This document shows, one piece after another, positions 12,005-23,668 of a stretch of DNA of 64,000 nt. The stretch lies in assembly GCA_964036295.1 (NCBI GenBank), contig OZ038465.1:10237667-10301666 (forward strand), given 5' to 3'. The notes below the pieces were generated by a model. That model was given only the letters and a program-made list of their open reading frames with translations, was not told where the DNA came from and did no database searches. Numbering within the stretch: position 1 is the stretch's first letter; each line of letters begins with the position of its first letter. The position numbers and the translations under genes were made by a program. Source of the DNA: Plumapathes pennacea. Taxonomy: Eukaryota; Cnidaria; Anthozoa; Antipatharia; Myriopathidae.

Positions 12005-12269
12005 ATGAAGATGGCACAGGGAAACCTACACAGTTGGTTACCGGTCAGTGATGGTTTTCTTCATTTTGCTATTGAACTTGTTCCTGGTCAACATGAAGCC
12101 TCGACACTAAGCAGGACCGTTGTCCTCAGCTGATGTGTGGTGCAACGGTATCTTGAATGCATTCTGATTCAGCTACTCATTTTGACTTGCAAGACTTTGC
12201 TGGGTCAGCAAAGGAGCAGTTTAAAAAAGCATCATAAGCACAGAGGGACAAGAACCATACGTAAACAAG
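12005..12269 (+). CDS. Speculative 5' coding exons downstream of the promoter-like cluster
   Basis: A possible first exon, 12005-12043 (MKMAQGNLHSWLP), ends at donor GTCAGT. A possible second exon, 12173-12269, follows acceptor TGATTCAG, stays open in the matching phase and ends at donor GTATGC. The predicted peptide has no recognisable domain. No third exon was found before noggin-2, and short open frames like this arise by chance. It could equally be a non-coding transcript or nothing. Confidence 0.13.
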
Positions 12270-12831
12270 GTATGCAGCAAATTTCTAATTTTATCGTTTG
12301 TACTAGCTACGACTAATATTTAACACAAACAACCTTTTAAGCGCAAAGGGCATTTTGTCACCGACGAGTATGTTGTAAATCACTACTAAACATCAAAGAA
12401 ACCGTCGTGTTGCTCTCGCCTAGTGCGAAGGAACGACGACGGGTGACGACTGTATGACGCTAAGTTGCGTCGCCATTTTGTTTTCTTGTCGTGTGATGCA
12501 GTCGTGACCACCCCCCTTAGTGCAAATTTGGTCACAAAATGGCGGTGCAAGACACAAGGAAAAAAGTTTCGTAACAAGAACAAGCGTAAAGGCAGAGTGA
12601 TTTGGAATTGTTTGTTTTAGTTTGTGGACAGCTCGGTCGGATTATTGGTGGGAAAACGCAGACTTTCTGTGCACTCGTCTATGGGCCATTTTTGTTTCTG
12701 TTTCAAAGTGGCACTGCAGTCTCATATGAAATGTTTCAGATTTGCATAAAAACGAGCACTGTGAGTGAAACGCATTTTTCACTTGACGTTTCTTTTCTTA
12801 AAACAGCAAGGATGGTTCCAACGGTTGCTCT

Positions 12832-12865
12832 GCTCCGACAAAGGGCTAGCACTTGAAACGTTAGC
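12832..12865 (+). repeat. Conserved repeat core, copy 1
   Basis: The segment reads GCTCCGACAAAGGGCTAGCA and then CTTGAAACGTTAGC. The same core occurs in both arms of the palindrome at 32548-32738 and at 59621-59654. A further match, TTTTACGGC, follows at about 12876. It is a fragment of a dispersed element family. Confidence 0.65.
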
Positions 12866-12908
12866 TTTCAATTTTTTTTACGGCGTCTATAGGTTTCTTA
12901 CATTAGCC

Positions 12909-13262
12909 CTTAGGCCCCGTTCACAGGTATCCGTTTTTCTACGAAAACGCAAACTTTTTTTTGCGGATTGGCCTTTCGTCCAAACGTATATCCGGTGAAT
13001 AAGGTAAAAAAAAAACAGAAACTTTTAAAAAACGCTCTTCAGAGTGGAAACTTTTGAATACGATGCTTATCCGCGTATACGTGTGGACGGGTGAAAGCGC
13101 AAACATTTCAAAGCGCTCGCCAGATTCGTTTTAGTTTGGACGGATAATTTCAAAACGCAAACTTTTGAAAACGATGTCGTGTGGATGCAACACTTTTATT
13201 CCGTTTTCAGTGAAACAAAAACGTAAACTTTTGAAAATGCATCCCTGTGGACGGGGCCTTAG
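12909..13262. mobile_element. MITE with CTTAGGCCCCGT termini
   Basis: The left end CTTAGGCCCCGTTCACAGG and the right end CCTGTGGACGGGGCCTTAG are inverted repeats with a few mismatches. They enclose about 350 bp rich in AAAACG-type words (GAAAACGCAAAC, TTTTGAAAACGATG). No transposase is encoded, so this is a non-autonomous DNA element. A related, more decayed copy ends at 30187. Confidence 0.75.
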
Positions 13263-16200
13263 TCGATTCATGGTATTCTATTTTCTGATAAGCTTTAGGC
13301 AATAAGCTTTCTGAGGGCTTTGTTTGAGAAATTCATTTATCGAGATTATCGGAGAACATGAGTAGTTGTAGCGAGACGTCACCCTATTTAGTTTATCTTC
13401 TTCCTGGATGCCAAGATTATCGAACAAGTAAATGTATGTGCATGGCACGGGAATCTTTCCTGCGTAAATATTCGTCATTTCTTACGCATGACTTTGCCTG
13501 TGTTTTGCCAGGTAACACTATAGGCACGCCAAACAATAGGGCATGTATTTTAAGTTCGCAACTTTAAACATGTGGAATAGATTGAAACGAAAAACCCTTT
13601 TACTGCCTGCGCCTTAAATGATTACCTCTATCAAATTTATAGAGGCGTGCCGCGCGCAGTTGTCAGCAATTGGAGTTATTATTCCATCATCAGGTGGTTT
13701 GTTTTCCGGTTTAGTACCCGCCGCCCTTCTACTTCAAATTCACTTAGCGTGGGTAGTGTGTGTGTTTGTGTGTGTGGGCTGAAGTGGGCTGCACTGGTCG
13801 ATCGCGACTGGCACGGATTTCTCTGCTGGTGCAGCGGACGGCGGGTTTTCGTGCTGCGCTGGTAGAATATTTCGTGTGTTTTTTAATATCACTCGTTCCA
13901 GTAGCTCAAATATTTCATCGTCACTTTCCTTTCTCGGCAATAACAGCGCACCAAGTGTTAAATTAATTTATCAATCGCCTGAGCAGTCAGTTTAAAACAG
14001 AGAAAACGGCGTGGTTCATCCGTTTTTATTGGGAAAAAAACTAAGATGCATGAAACGGATCGATTATTGTAATGAAAAAAGGCGTCGTCTGACAAATCTT
14101 AGTACAAAGGTGAGGCTAAAAATAAGAAGGATAGGAAAAAGTTTTTTGTGGTACTGCAAGCTCTGGTTATCGAAATGTAACGTAAGTTGCGATTCTTTAT
14201 GCCGCAACACAAGCACGTACGTAGTCGAACAGTTGTAACATGATGCACAGAGTTTCTTGTATATAGTTCACTGCATCAGCACAAGAATAAGAAAATATTC
14301 ACTACTAATTGTTTATTACCCCATGTTTGTAAGTAATCCTTCTAACAGTTAGACTGATTCAAGTTCCAGTCCGTGAATTTAGAATACCAGCGTTCAGATA
14401 CTCAGCTCTTGCTGGTTAAACGTTACAGCACCCGATAACAGCAGTCTACAGCCAGAGGCTAATTGACCCTTCTAATTCAACCATGTCTTTCCTACATCAA
14501 ATCTTCTAGATTTTTCTATTGTCAAGTTTGAGTATAGAACAGTGAAAAACAAAACGCGGCGTGCGACAGCAGGTTCTACCGAGTTCGAGTTCATTTATGT
14601 GTGACTGCTCCATGTACCCACCTTAACCGATTGAAAAGCCAGAGAGCGTTACTAAAGAGCTACAACAGAGACTATCGTTCTGCTCACAAAGTCACATAGA
14701 TTTTGTAGCGTAAACAAGTAGTACGCACAACCAGTCGGCTCAGTTGACTACGGCATGGATTCCGAGGTTAGGCCGAAAAGCTTGTACTTCGGCTTAATTC
14801 CACCTGTTAATACAACAAAGTAAAAGTTCGGTCCAGCAGCGAGTAGAAAGACACACAGTGGGACGTACAGACCAACTCTTGTGCGCCAGATCTTCAGATC
14901 AATAAGGCACTGCTCTATCGGGTAAAAACAGTTGCATGTTTAACAGTTTCACTTTCGACAGGACAGATCAGAGGATTCTAAGGTAGACAAACAATGATAA
15001 GAGGGCAATTAAGCTAAACTGGGATTTGTGTCGGCAACTATTTCCTTTTGCGGTTTCGTAAATAAAAGCACTTCAGTGAAAGGGAAGACACGCGGTTTTG
15101 TTTGTAGAGTTTCGTGAAATATTTCATCGCATATTTCCCCAGGCATACAATACGTTTATTTCGGCAACGGATAGGTGTGCTAAAGTCATTTCCGTCTCAT
15201 GCTTTACTTTACAAAAGATTCACAATAACGAAGGATGATATCATTGCTCCAGTGACCCTCGCGGTATCATTTGGCAGCCTAAGTTTAGCCTTTGTCTTTA
15301 TTCCCTTACGCTCTCGAAATCTCTGTTTGCACAGTGTATTGTTACTCGCATAAAGGCTATTCATTTCTTAAGTGTTTTTAACCCTTTTACAAGCCGACTG
15401 CCACTCGACGTTTGATGCCATGAAGTCGGCTGAATGACAGAGTGCGTACAGTTCCGACAGTATCAACAGCAAGAACGTGTCGCTCATTTCCTTGATCGTG
15501 ACAAAGTGAAATGCTCACATCTTTTTTGGAAGGAGTCGCCCAATTTCTTGGGTACACACACTGTCGGTTATTGTGCCCTCTGGCAGCAGCAGATTTATAT
15601 ATAGTCCATCCAATTTCCGTCTCTACAGACTCTATTCAAACGAATACACCACAGGCTCGATACGTTGGCCTCTATCTGAATAACAAAGCTATACACGTGT
15701 GATTTAAGACAATTTTAATTCGATTATTGTTGTACAATTCAAGAAGCGAAAATAACAATGATTAAAAATTTATCATATGAAGACCAACTAAGGTTCTACT
15801 TTAACAGTATATTTACACCTTTCTAATGTATAATATGAATCATATCTTTAATACTTGTGTCGCCAAGAATCCTAGCTAAATAAATTATGATTTTAGTACT
15901 CACAGCTGGAATGTAAAAATTATTTATGCAATATTTGGGTATTTTAAGAACATTAAAACCCAAGTCAATCGCTGGGCCCTTGTTTTTCTTTTCACACTTC
16001 TGCCCTTGTACTTATATGAGCAATCGGTGTTAGAAATGAACATATTCCGACTCACCAGTGACACCGTCGTTTCAAAAGCCCTCGTGAAATTGAACCGGAA
16101 ATGGCTTCAGTGCCAAGCTCATTTCTGTCCTCGATTAACACGCAATACAAACTACTTCCAGTGCGAAAACTTGACCATTTAAACATTTGAAGCGGTTCAG

Positions 16201-16378
16201 GTTCAACAATTCACATGTAATGAGAAAATATTGTTTTGCAAATTATTTAACCAGTGCTCAGCCACTGCAATTCTGCGGATAATACCTGCAAGGCCGCGGA
16301 CCGCTGTTTTGCTAGATTACACAATTAAATTTTGACACTTGATAACTCCGATAATCCGCTGAATTACGTGCAAATTTG

Positions 16379-16384
16379 TTTATT
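16379..16384 (-). terminator. Candidate poly(A) signal of noggin-2
   Basis: On the minus strand AATAAA lies about 300 bp downstream of the noggin-2 stop. It is a plausible cleavage signal by position only. Confidence 0.3.
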
Positions 16385-16680
16385 CTCATCTCGGCTAACT
16401 TTGTGCGCTATTGTCAAGTCCTTTAAATTGGCTTTAAATTCTTTCCAGCGTGGAACTGTTATATGGTGAAAACCTATAGGCTTTCTATTTGTAGAGCCGG
16501 CCGCTTTGTCTTTCACGGTGCGTGCGTTGAGACCACAAAGCACCACAACTTATGGGAACGAATGAACCTACTTATATAGAGTGAGGATTTGTGGCTGTCT
16601 TAGGTCTTTGCGCTCAGTTCTACACCAGTCCAGCTCCTCTCTCTCTCTCTCTCTCTCACGTGGGACCGAGCTGTCTCTCT

Positions 16681-17367
16681 TTAGCATATACACTGACACT
16701 CACTGACAACTGGATGTCTAAATTTCAGCCACTGGCAGGTAGTATTCTGGCGTGCTTTGTTCATATCCTTGCAGTACCATCTTAAAATGGCCACTGGTTT
16801 TGTTTTGGTCAGTTTACATCTCATTCCTCTCGGGAAAGAGCACGAGGTCTTTTTCGAGCACCGACCCACGTTGATGTATCTGGGCCAGAACCGTACGCCA
16901 AGGTCTCTCCACTTGTTCAGGACAGAGCAATGGGAGTTTTGCCAGAGCCAGAGCTGAAGCTTTTTACTCGCTCTTGGTCCGAGATGTCTGCCCATGCCAG
17001 GCATTTTAAAGTCCAAGTTTTTAATCTCCTCGGGCATACTGCTGACAAGCATTTTCCGAGCAAAATCCTTCTCGGCGGGATGCTCACTCTTCTTCTTAAT
17101 CGCTTCTTCCTTCGTGAGTGCGACATAGGACGGTTCAAAGTCATTACCGAGTTTCTTCCTGAGAACCTGCGGGTCTAGGTCACTCGCAATTGGGTCGCTT
17201 GGGTAGCTCTTTTTCTCCGGGATGTTTACCTTAACGGTCACTCCAGCAGGACCCTGCACTGGTTTCTCGGTACTAAGAAGCTTCCAAGGCTGCGCTTCCA
17301 CCGCTCTGTAACAAAGGCCCATCAACAGACAAATAAAAAGCATTCGGTGTACGTAAAGTTCCTTCAT
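16681..17367 (-). CDS. NOG: Noggin-like secreted BMP antagonist (noggin-2), single exon
   Basis: This is a complete intronless frame of 228 residues. A signal peptide (about residues 1-25, with the hydrophobic run MLFICLLMGLC) is followed by a basic mature N-terminus and the noggin C-terminal domain. Family marks are MPEEIKNLDF (vertebrate noggin has MPSEIKGLEF), LQLWLW, the DLGVRFWPRY block, LRWYC and CQCIC at the very end. All nine conserved cysteines of the knot are present and no extra ones occur in the mature chain. NTT before Cys6 is a possible glycosylation site. The loop between Cys5 and Cys6 is short (11 residues), unlike the basic 27-residue loop of the neighbouring paralogue. Alternative starts at residues 1 and 9 are both compatible with a signal peptide. 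The gene is convergent with noggin-1, 6.5 kb away, which suggests an old duplication with inversion. Confidence 0.95.
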   Translation of the reverse strand: MKELYVHRMLFICLLMGLCYRAVEAQPWKLLSTEKPVQGPAGVTVKVNIPEKKSYPSDPIASDLDPQVLRKKLGNDFEPSYVALTKEEAIKKKSEHPAEKDFARKMLVSSMPEEIKNLDFKMPGMGRHLGPRASKKLQLWLWQNSHCSVLNKWRDLGVRFWPRYINVGRCSKKTSCSFPRGMRCKLTKTKPVAILRWYCKDMNKARQNTTCQWLKFRHPVVSECQCIC

Positions 17368-20300
17368 GTTTGCCGCACTTTTTTCCCTCTGCGTAGAAAT
17401 GCTCTAGTGTGACACCTCTGTTTGAATCGTGGCTTGAATTCTCTGGCGTCCGAGTGCTCGACTGAGTGATTACGCTGCGTCTTGACTCTGTGGCGATCTG
17501 ACTCAACTGCTGCCTTGCTTCATGTGTCACCGGCCTTATCACAGTTCACTGAAAGATTAAACAAAGCAATTACCATTAAGAAAAACAAATATGCATCATT
17601 CTACTAATATGCTTCTAACTCCTAACTTATTTATCCAAAGGAGCCAGATGTCTAGACGGCAGAGGTAACAGCGGGCTACGTGCAGAGGCACAGGGGCCGA
17701 GAGTAGCAGAACGCTTTTCGAAATGTGAAATATATCAAATGTGTCACAAACTCTATACCATAACTGGCGGTTAGCTATCGTCTGAAGATAAGAGAGTAAC
17801 GGGGCTGATTTGTCTTGGCAACATATGATCTGCAGGCCCGTGTTAATGTGTGTGTGATTGACGACGCTTACGCTTTCTGGCCGCACGGGACGATATTGCC
17901 GACCACCTAATACCTAAGTCACAGTATCGCGTAATCAGATGGAATCAAATCGGAAGCACCCTCGTGGTTGTGCAGTGCGGACATCCGAATTGTCAATCGC
18001 GCCTTGCGTGAATTTTGTGCCTTTTCATTGAAATGAAGTGTACACAAAGAATAAAGCGCTGCCAGAGATGAGTTGTTCGCCTTATTGGATGTTAATCAGG
18101 AGGGCAAGTGGGCGGGGAGTCTTAACACTTCTTAATAGCTTCCAGCAGCTCTGCGTGCGAATCAATGAAGCACCAAGAAAAATATTATTCACAAAGGACG
18201 CTATTCTAATATAAATAATGAGCGATGTTTCAATTCTTTGACTGCCGTCTTAAATCACAAAACATGACATCATTCGGCCCGTGTATTGCGTCTAATGATT
18301 TTCGAGATGTTGCGGATTACCAAGCCACTCCAATGTTTGTTGACATATTGAATACCGAAACGTTAAGAAGTCTCTTCACTGCACTTTTCCAAAATGTTCG
18401 ATTTGAGAGTGCTCCAGACATTCGTCTCTGCATAAATAACAAATACTGCGACCTGAAGTCTACAATCTTGCCAGCTCTCAGACTTTTACTCGCTCAACCA
18501 GCATTGCATGTCATCAAGGCCTTTACTGAGATCCGCCTCATCGATAATATGTTAATTATACATTAATTGACTTAATTACAAAATGGCCGCTCAAACACCT
18601 GTAATCAGCTCAATCGGGGTGACTACAGGGATCAAGATAAGAAGCACTCTTGTTTCTGATCACTGATCTGTAGTGGAATGGTTATATACAGTATCAGCTG
18701 AACGCTCGCAACTTTACTTGAAGGGAATATCCGTCTTGTGTTACTGATGTTTCATTTCCTTTTCAAAACAAGGCTCTGGGCTTTTTAAAGCAATGCTTGG
18801 GCGTTGCTGAATTCTTCCTTTCGCAATAGTATTTTGTCTTATTTTCAAGGTTAAGACCCTCGTCCTCTAAGCCCAAAACAGCACACCACAGGGCTAATAC
18901 CTCTCAATATTAAACACTTATAGCTTGCTGCGTCAAACGACTTCCTCCCGCCGCCTCCCCGCGTCCAACACACGCGGAGAAGGGAAGTGCGTCACGTCTA
19001 CAATTTTATTATTCTCGTGTGGTTGAGCGACTCGTTTGGGCAATCAAATAAACCTCACAAAAGCGTCCGCGCGCTGCTCAACTGGCTGGTTAACCACGCT
19101 GTGTGGGTGGCAGAGTTTACTGAGGCCTGATCGTTTAATTGTTACACCGCCCAACCATTACAGCGCACTCTGTCACTGACAACGCTAAATTGTTTTGAAC
19201 TGTCGTTCTAATTGCTGCATTTAATGGTTTCCGTGCCAAATCTACAAAACATCAGCCTAGCAGTAAGTTAATGGACCCTGAACCAATGAAAGTGAGTTCA
19301 TAAACTGAAGCGTGCCACAAGCCACAAAATAAATTAAAATTACGACGCAAATCAGAGACACTATTAAAACTCACATTTACGAGAACGAAATTAAAAGCTT
19401 TTTAGATCTTTTTAAATTAGATCGATTAAAATCTATCTCTCGGGCGACCTGTAGTGATGGTTACTTAACCAATAACTCAGTCTCCAGTTCTCACGAGACA
19501 TGCAACTAGTTTTCAAGTAAAATTGTGGATGGAAAAACAATTAGATTGAGACATATTTGTAGTGTACACCTCGTTTAGACCTGATTCATTGGAACAGTCG
19601 ACCCTCAAAAGCGTAGTATACAGGAGTTGTGAAATCGTCTTTTTAAACTTGAATTTGTGCGTAATTTGTCTCCCTGAAAGGCTATGAAGAGTTAGCCTTG
19701 GAAGTGGAAAAAGAAACAATGTTTGTTTTTCTCAGTCGGAACACGCATTTTTGACAAAAGACAGTGAAAAGCTAGGCGATAACTGCAGGTCCGAGTTAAG
19801 CATGATTTATGTGCGTAGAATCACTTGTCAGGCAACATATAACTCCCAACCAAGTTCATAAGTGCACTAAAGCCGCACACAACTACTAGTAAACCAATAA
19901 TGATATAGAACAAGCGACAATGAAAACAGTAGCATTAAATAAACAAAAGAAGCAAGCAAACGGAAGGAGTTGAAAATTAGAAGGGGGCTTCGCACCTTGT
20001 CGAGTTAAGTCGAGATCGACACCTTTGATCACTCTAGTCTCACAAGAGAGTCAGGGCAAGGCAACAGTGCAGCTGTACCAAGACGGGTTAAATGCTGCTG
20101 CTTGCAGAAAGCTGGTCTGTTATTTTTTATCTCTTTCTGGAAAGTGACGTTCTCCGGGGGGCAACCAATACTCCCTTCCTGTATAACACTGCTTAAGCCT
20201 TTTAACGGTTTACGATCTTAATATCGTCTCCGGCTTTCTGGCAAGGGATTTATTCGAGCTGGGGGAATACGTTTTCTGGCAAGACTCTTCACAATAAACG

Positions 20301-20771
20301 AGATGGAAAATGCTATGAAATAGGCTAAATTATGTGCGACTCACAAATATGATGGTAACAACACCAGGGTCTTCAGAGACGCTTATGCTGGCGAGTTTGT
20401 CAAGGCGGCGGTGGAGATGGGCGCGGCAAGTACGTGCATAATGTTTCACTCAGACTTGCGTCTTCGCCCCACGTACAACGCAAAGATTGCCAAGAAAGCA
20501 TGGAGAGAAAAGTCGAATTAAGGAGATCTTGTTGATTAGTCTAAAGATAAAAGGTAACCGAATCTGCCAAGTTTTAGTCTTCCGCCTCAGGAACTATCAA
20601 TTATGTCCGGTTATATTAGGCAAAATATAGAGCACCCGTACAGAAAGAAACAACCTGTTGACTCACAAATTTTGTCTTCTTCGGCAGAACTACAAAAAAA
20701 TATTTTAACTGTCGGTGTCCGATCCGAAGCATCTTTCTAAATAGGTCTGTCGGGGTGAAAATAAATATATA

Positions 20772-20801
20772 AATAAAAATAAATAAAATAAAATAAATAA
20801 A

Positions 20802-20835
<34 letters not shown>

Positions 20836-20837
20836 AC
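20772..20837. repeat. (AAAT)n, short (CA)n and A-run low-complexity tract
   Basis: AAAT-like units grade into a short CA tract and then about 25 A residues. This could be the poly(A) tail of an old retroposon, but no body was recognised. Confidence 0.7.
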
Positions 20838-23139
20838 GGAAAGAAGGAGGTAAAACAGAAAAGCGCAAGAATCACACTAACCCTGTCGACGTGAGACAAG
20901 GAAAAAAACAGCCACTTACAATGATGACAGGCCTCTCAGCCGGCTTAAAACACACCCATCCAAAAAAGAATGTTCCTGCTTCTAGAAACGGCGACAATCT
21001 TTTCCTTCAGCGTATTTCATTAATTTGGCATTACAGCCGTCTTATAACACTCACCAGATGCAACCAATCATTTTACCGACTGAAAATACCAAACTGTCCA
21101 AAGTATTGAAACTAAGTCGAAGTTCTGAAAACGGCTATTCGTAGTTGCCTGCCCTTACAAGCGGCCGCGAAAGCTTTTGGTAACTCACTTTACGCTGTGA
21201 TATTCCGTGGGTGCTCGGTTGGGAATGTGTTGCAGCTGTTATTTCGTTTGTATTGATCACTTGCGTGGAAACGTGGGAATTATTTTCCGGAAAAACAAGA
21301 ATACACGCGCCTATCATAAATGCATGTGTATTGATTTGCCCTCCTATAGTCGAGAAAAAAACTTGTTTGCTTTCATCGGGAATGCGTTCGGGAATATTTC
21401 CTTGTTTGTTTGTGTTCTCATGATAAAGTGCCCCACTTCGCAAAACAAACTAGCAACGCATAAAAATATTTAGACTGGCAATCAACTAGGATCCGTTTAA
21501 GCTTTCGTCTGTTTTTGAGGTAATCTGTGCATTTTCCCAACTCTGTGATGACCTCCGCAGATGGAAAACACTTATACGGAAAATATGCATTACCGGCTAA
21601 CTTAATTACAGACAGAGAGGGAAGAGAAAGTTCAACGTTAATTTAAAACTGTTCATCCAATTTAAAGGGCTGTAAATACAATAGGTTGTTTGGTTTTGTA
21701 AACCTCGACATGCAAAATAGTAAGTCAAAAGCAAAACCACCAGCAAATTAGGGTTCATATATCAAGCATATTTTGGCAAAACGTTTGGCGGTGAAAAGCA
21801 GAAGGTGCGTTCTTATAGAATCTATTTACCTGTATTAAAACGAGGACTGAATTCTTTGGGTCTGTTGGCCTGGTTTCCGTTTTCGATGAGCTGGATTTGG
21901 AATCACAAGAAAATACAAGGGAAGAACGGCACTCGCGCGAAAGAATGATGGTTCAACTGTTTCGACAAGAAATGAGGCACTTTGCTTTATTGCCGAATTT
22001 ATCTTTCCCATGCGCAAGACAGTCTTTCCGGCTGCATGGCGGCTTTAGTCTGTGTGGCGTCAACTGTTATCGGCTGTCCTACAATATAGCCCCGTTCCAC
22101 GTTAGTTGAAACTGAGAAGTCCTTGTTCCGGACACTCTGACGGGCCAGTGTTGGCGTCATAGTGATCGAATGTGGTATACAACCAATATAACGCCACAAT
22201 GATACAATAACAAAGTCTGTTGAACTATTTGAAATCTCAAAAAACTAGTGCTTGGTAAGCTGCACTGAGAAGAAGAATGGTAAATATGAACAACAATAAA
22301 ATAAAAACAGGAAGGGAAGCAGTCAAGAAGATCAGACAGTAGACACATCATCGAGACAGAGAAACCAGCGAGTCAGCAATGCCGATATACAACATACATC
22401 AGTCAGGCAGCAGGCCGGGGGATGATGTACGGTAAAGAACCGTGAAAATCCGCTAACAAGATATAGGGATTACTGAAAACCGGCAGTAACCACAAAGCTA
22501 GGGAGTGGCCGGAATACGACTTTGGGCTTCGATTTCATGCTTGTGTAATTATTCATCACTGTTGACGTGAATCCACTAAAAACTTAGGGAGGGCTGAGTT
22601 TGTGAAAATGCCTGCACCACAAAAGATTCAACTGAAACTTTGTCCGGATCTAAAACGAGATGCTCGGATAAAGGGGAAATGACGTGAAAACTGCAGACCG
22701 TACTGAAACGAATTATACTACGATGACAAAGGGCGAAGATATTATAGAACGACTGTGAAGTGTCATGTAGCGTAATAACTATTTATATGTACGGTGACTC
22801 GGTAAATTTAAAATGTAAAAAGTGCGTAATATTAGCTCCCTCCGCTTTTGCTAACAGATCAACACTATACGCACTGCTTGTACGTGTGGTTTGAATAACT
22901 GTGGTTTAGTGACATAACAAATGCAACAGTTATGACGAAGGTAAGGCCGCATAGAAGAAGCCGACAACCAGTACGACCTTGTTATTGTAAACAGCGCTAA
23001 CGAAAATCGCGGTAGGCTAACTTGAATTTTGAGCCATGACGTCAACTCAGACACAGGATAAATAAGTGTTCGAAAGAAGTAAATTGAACTCTACGAAATC
23101 ACGGCATTGTAAGAAGCTTTATAAGTTATCCGCGATCTT

Positions 23140-23668
23140 AAACTTTCACTCCCAGCTCAAAATTCGACCCAGAAAACTTCGAACTGAAGTGTGGAATAGA
23201 CCTGAACTATGTGTGACCACCCAAATGAAAGCTCTCAATAGGTACATTCTAATAAAAACTGGCTGTTCGTACTGTTCTTGGATGCAGTTCACTTTTTTAC
23301 TATATTGTCTACGTTAAACTTTCACTCCCAGCTCAAATTCGACCCAGAAAACGTCGAACGTCTGAAGTGTGGAATAGACTTGAACTAGGTGTGACCACCC
23401 AAATGAAAGCTCTCAATAGGTACATTCTAATAAAAACTGCCTGCTCGTACTGTTCTTGGATGCAGTTCACTTTTTACTATATTGTCTACATTAAACTTTC
23501 ACTCCCAGCTCAAATTCGACCCAGAAAACTTCGAACGTCTGAAGTGGGAATAGACTTGAACTAGGTGTGACACCCAAATGAAAGCTCTCAATAGGTACAT
23601 TCTAAATAGAACTGCCTGTTCGTACTGTTCTCGGATGTAGTTCACGTTTTTTCCACATTGTCTAAGTT
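23140..23668 (+). repeat. Three-copy tandem repeat, unit about 177 bp
   Basis: Units begin with AAACTTTCACTCCCAGCTC at 23140, 23316 and 23493, giving periods of 176 and 177 bp. The copies are very similar, with scattered substitutions and one- to four-base indels. The third decays near 23668. Each contains CAAATGAAAGCTCTCAATAG and TTGGATGCAGTTCAC or a close variant. High similarity implies recent local duplication. The unit start resembles the dispersed family with copies at 31976, 53101 and 60742. Confidence 0.92.

Larger units (their letters stand above)
10395..16680. other. Intergenic region between the convergent noggin genes
   Basis: No confident gene. The region contains a G run at 10766-10787, a promoter-like motif cluster at 11914-11990 with a speculative spliced frame after it, a repeat-core copy at 12832-12865 and a MITE at 12909-13262. 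The stretch from 13.3 to 16.3 kb shows only short chance frames. Confidence 0.55.

Noticed and set aside
18225..18566. 113-codon frame upstream of noggin-2
   Set aside because: Reads tolerably as protein but matches no family I know and lacks supporting promoter or splice signals. Kept only as part of the gene-poor stretch.
23066..23564. Two similar 65-83-codon frames with shared peptides
   Set aside because: They are translations of successive units of the tandem 177-bp repeat, not a gene family.
23140..23668. Possible CRISPR-like array
   Set aside because: The whole 177-bp unit is repeated with no unique spacers, and the genome is eukaryotic.
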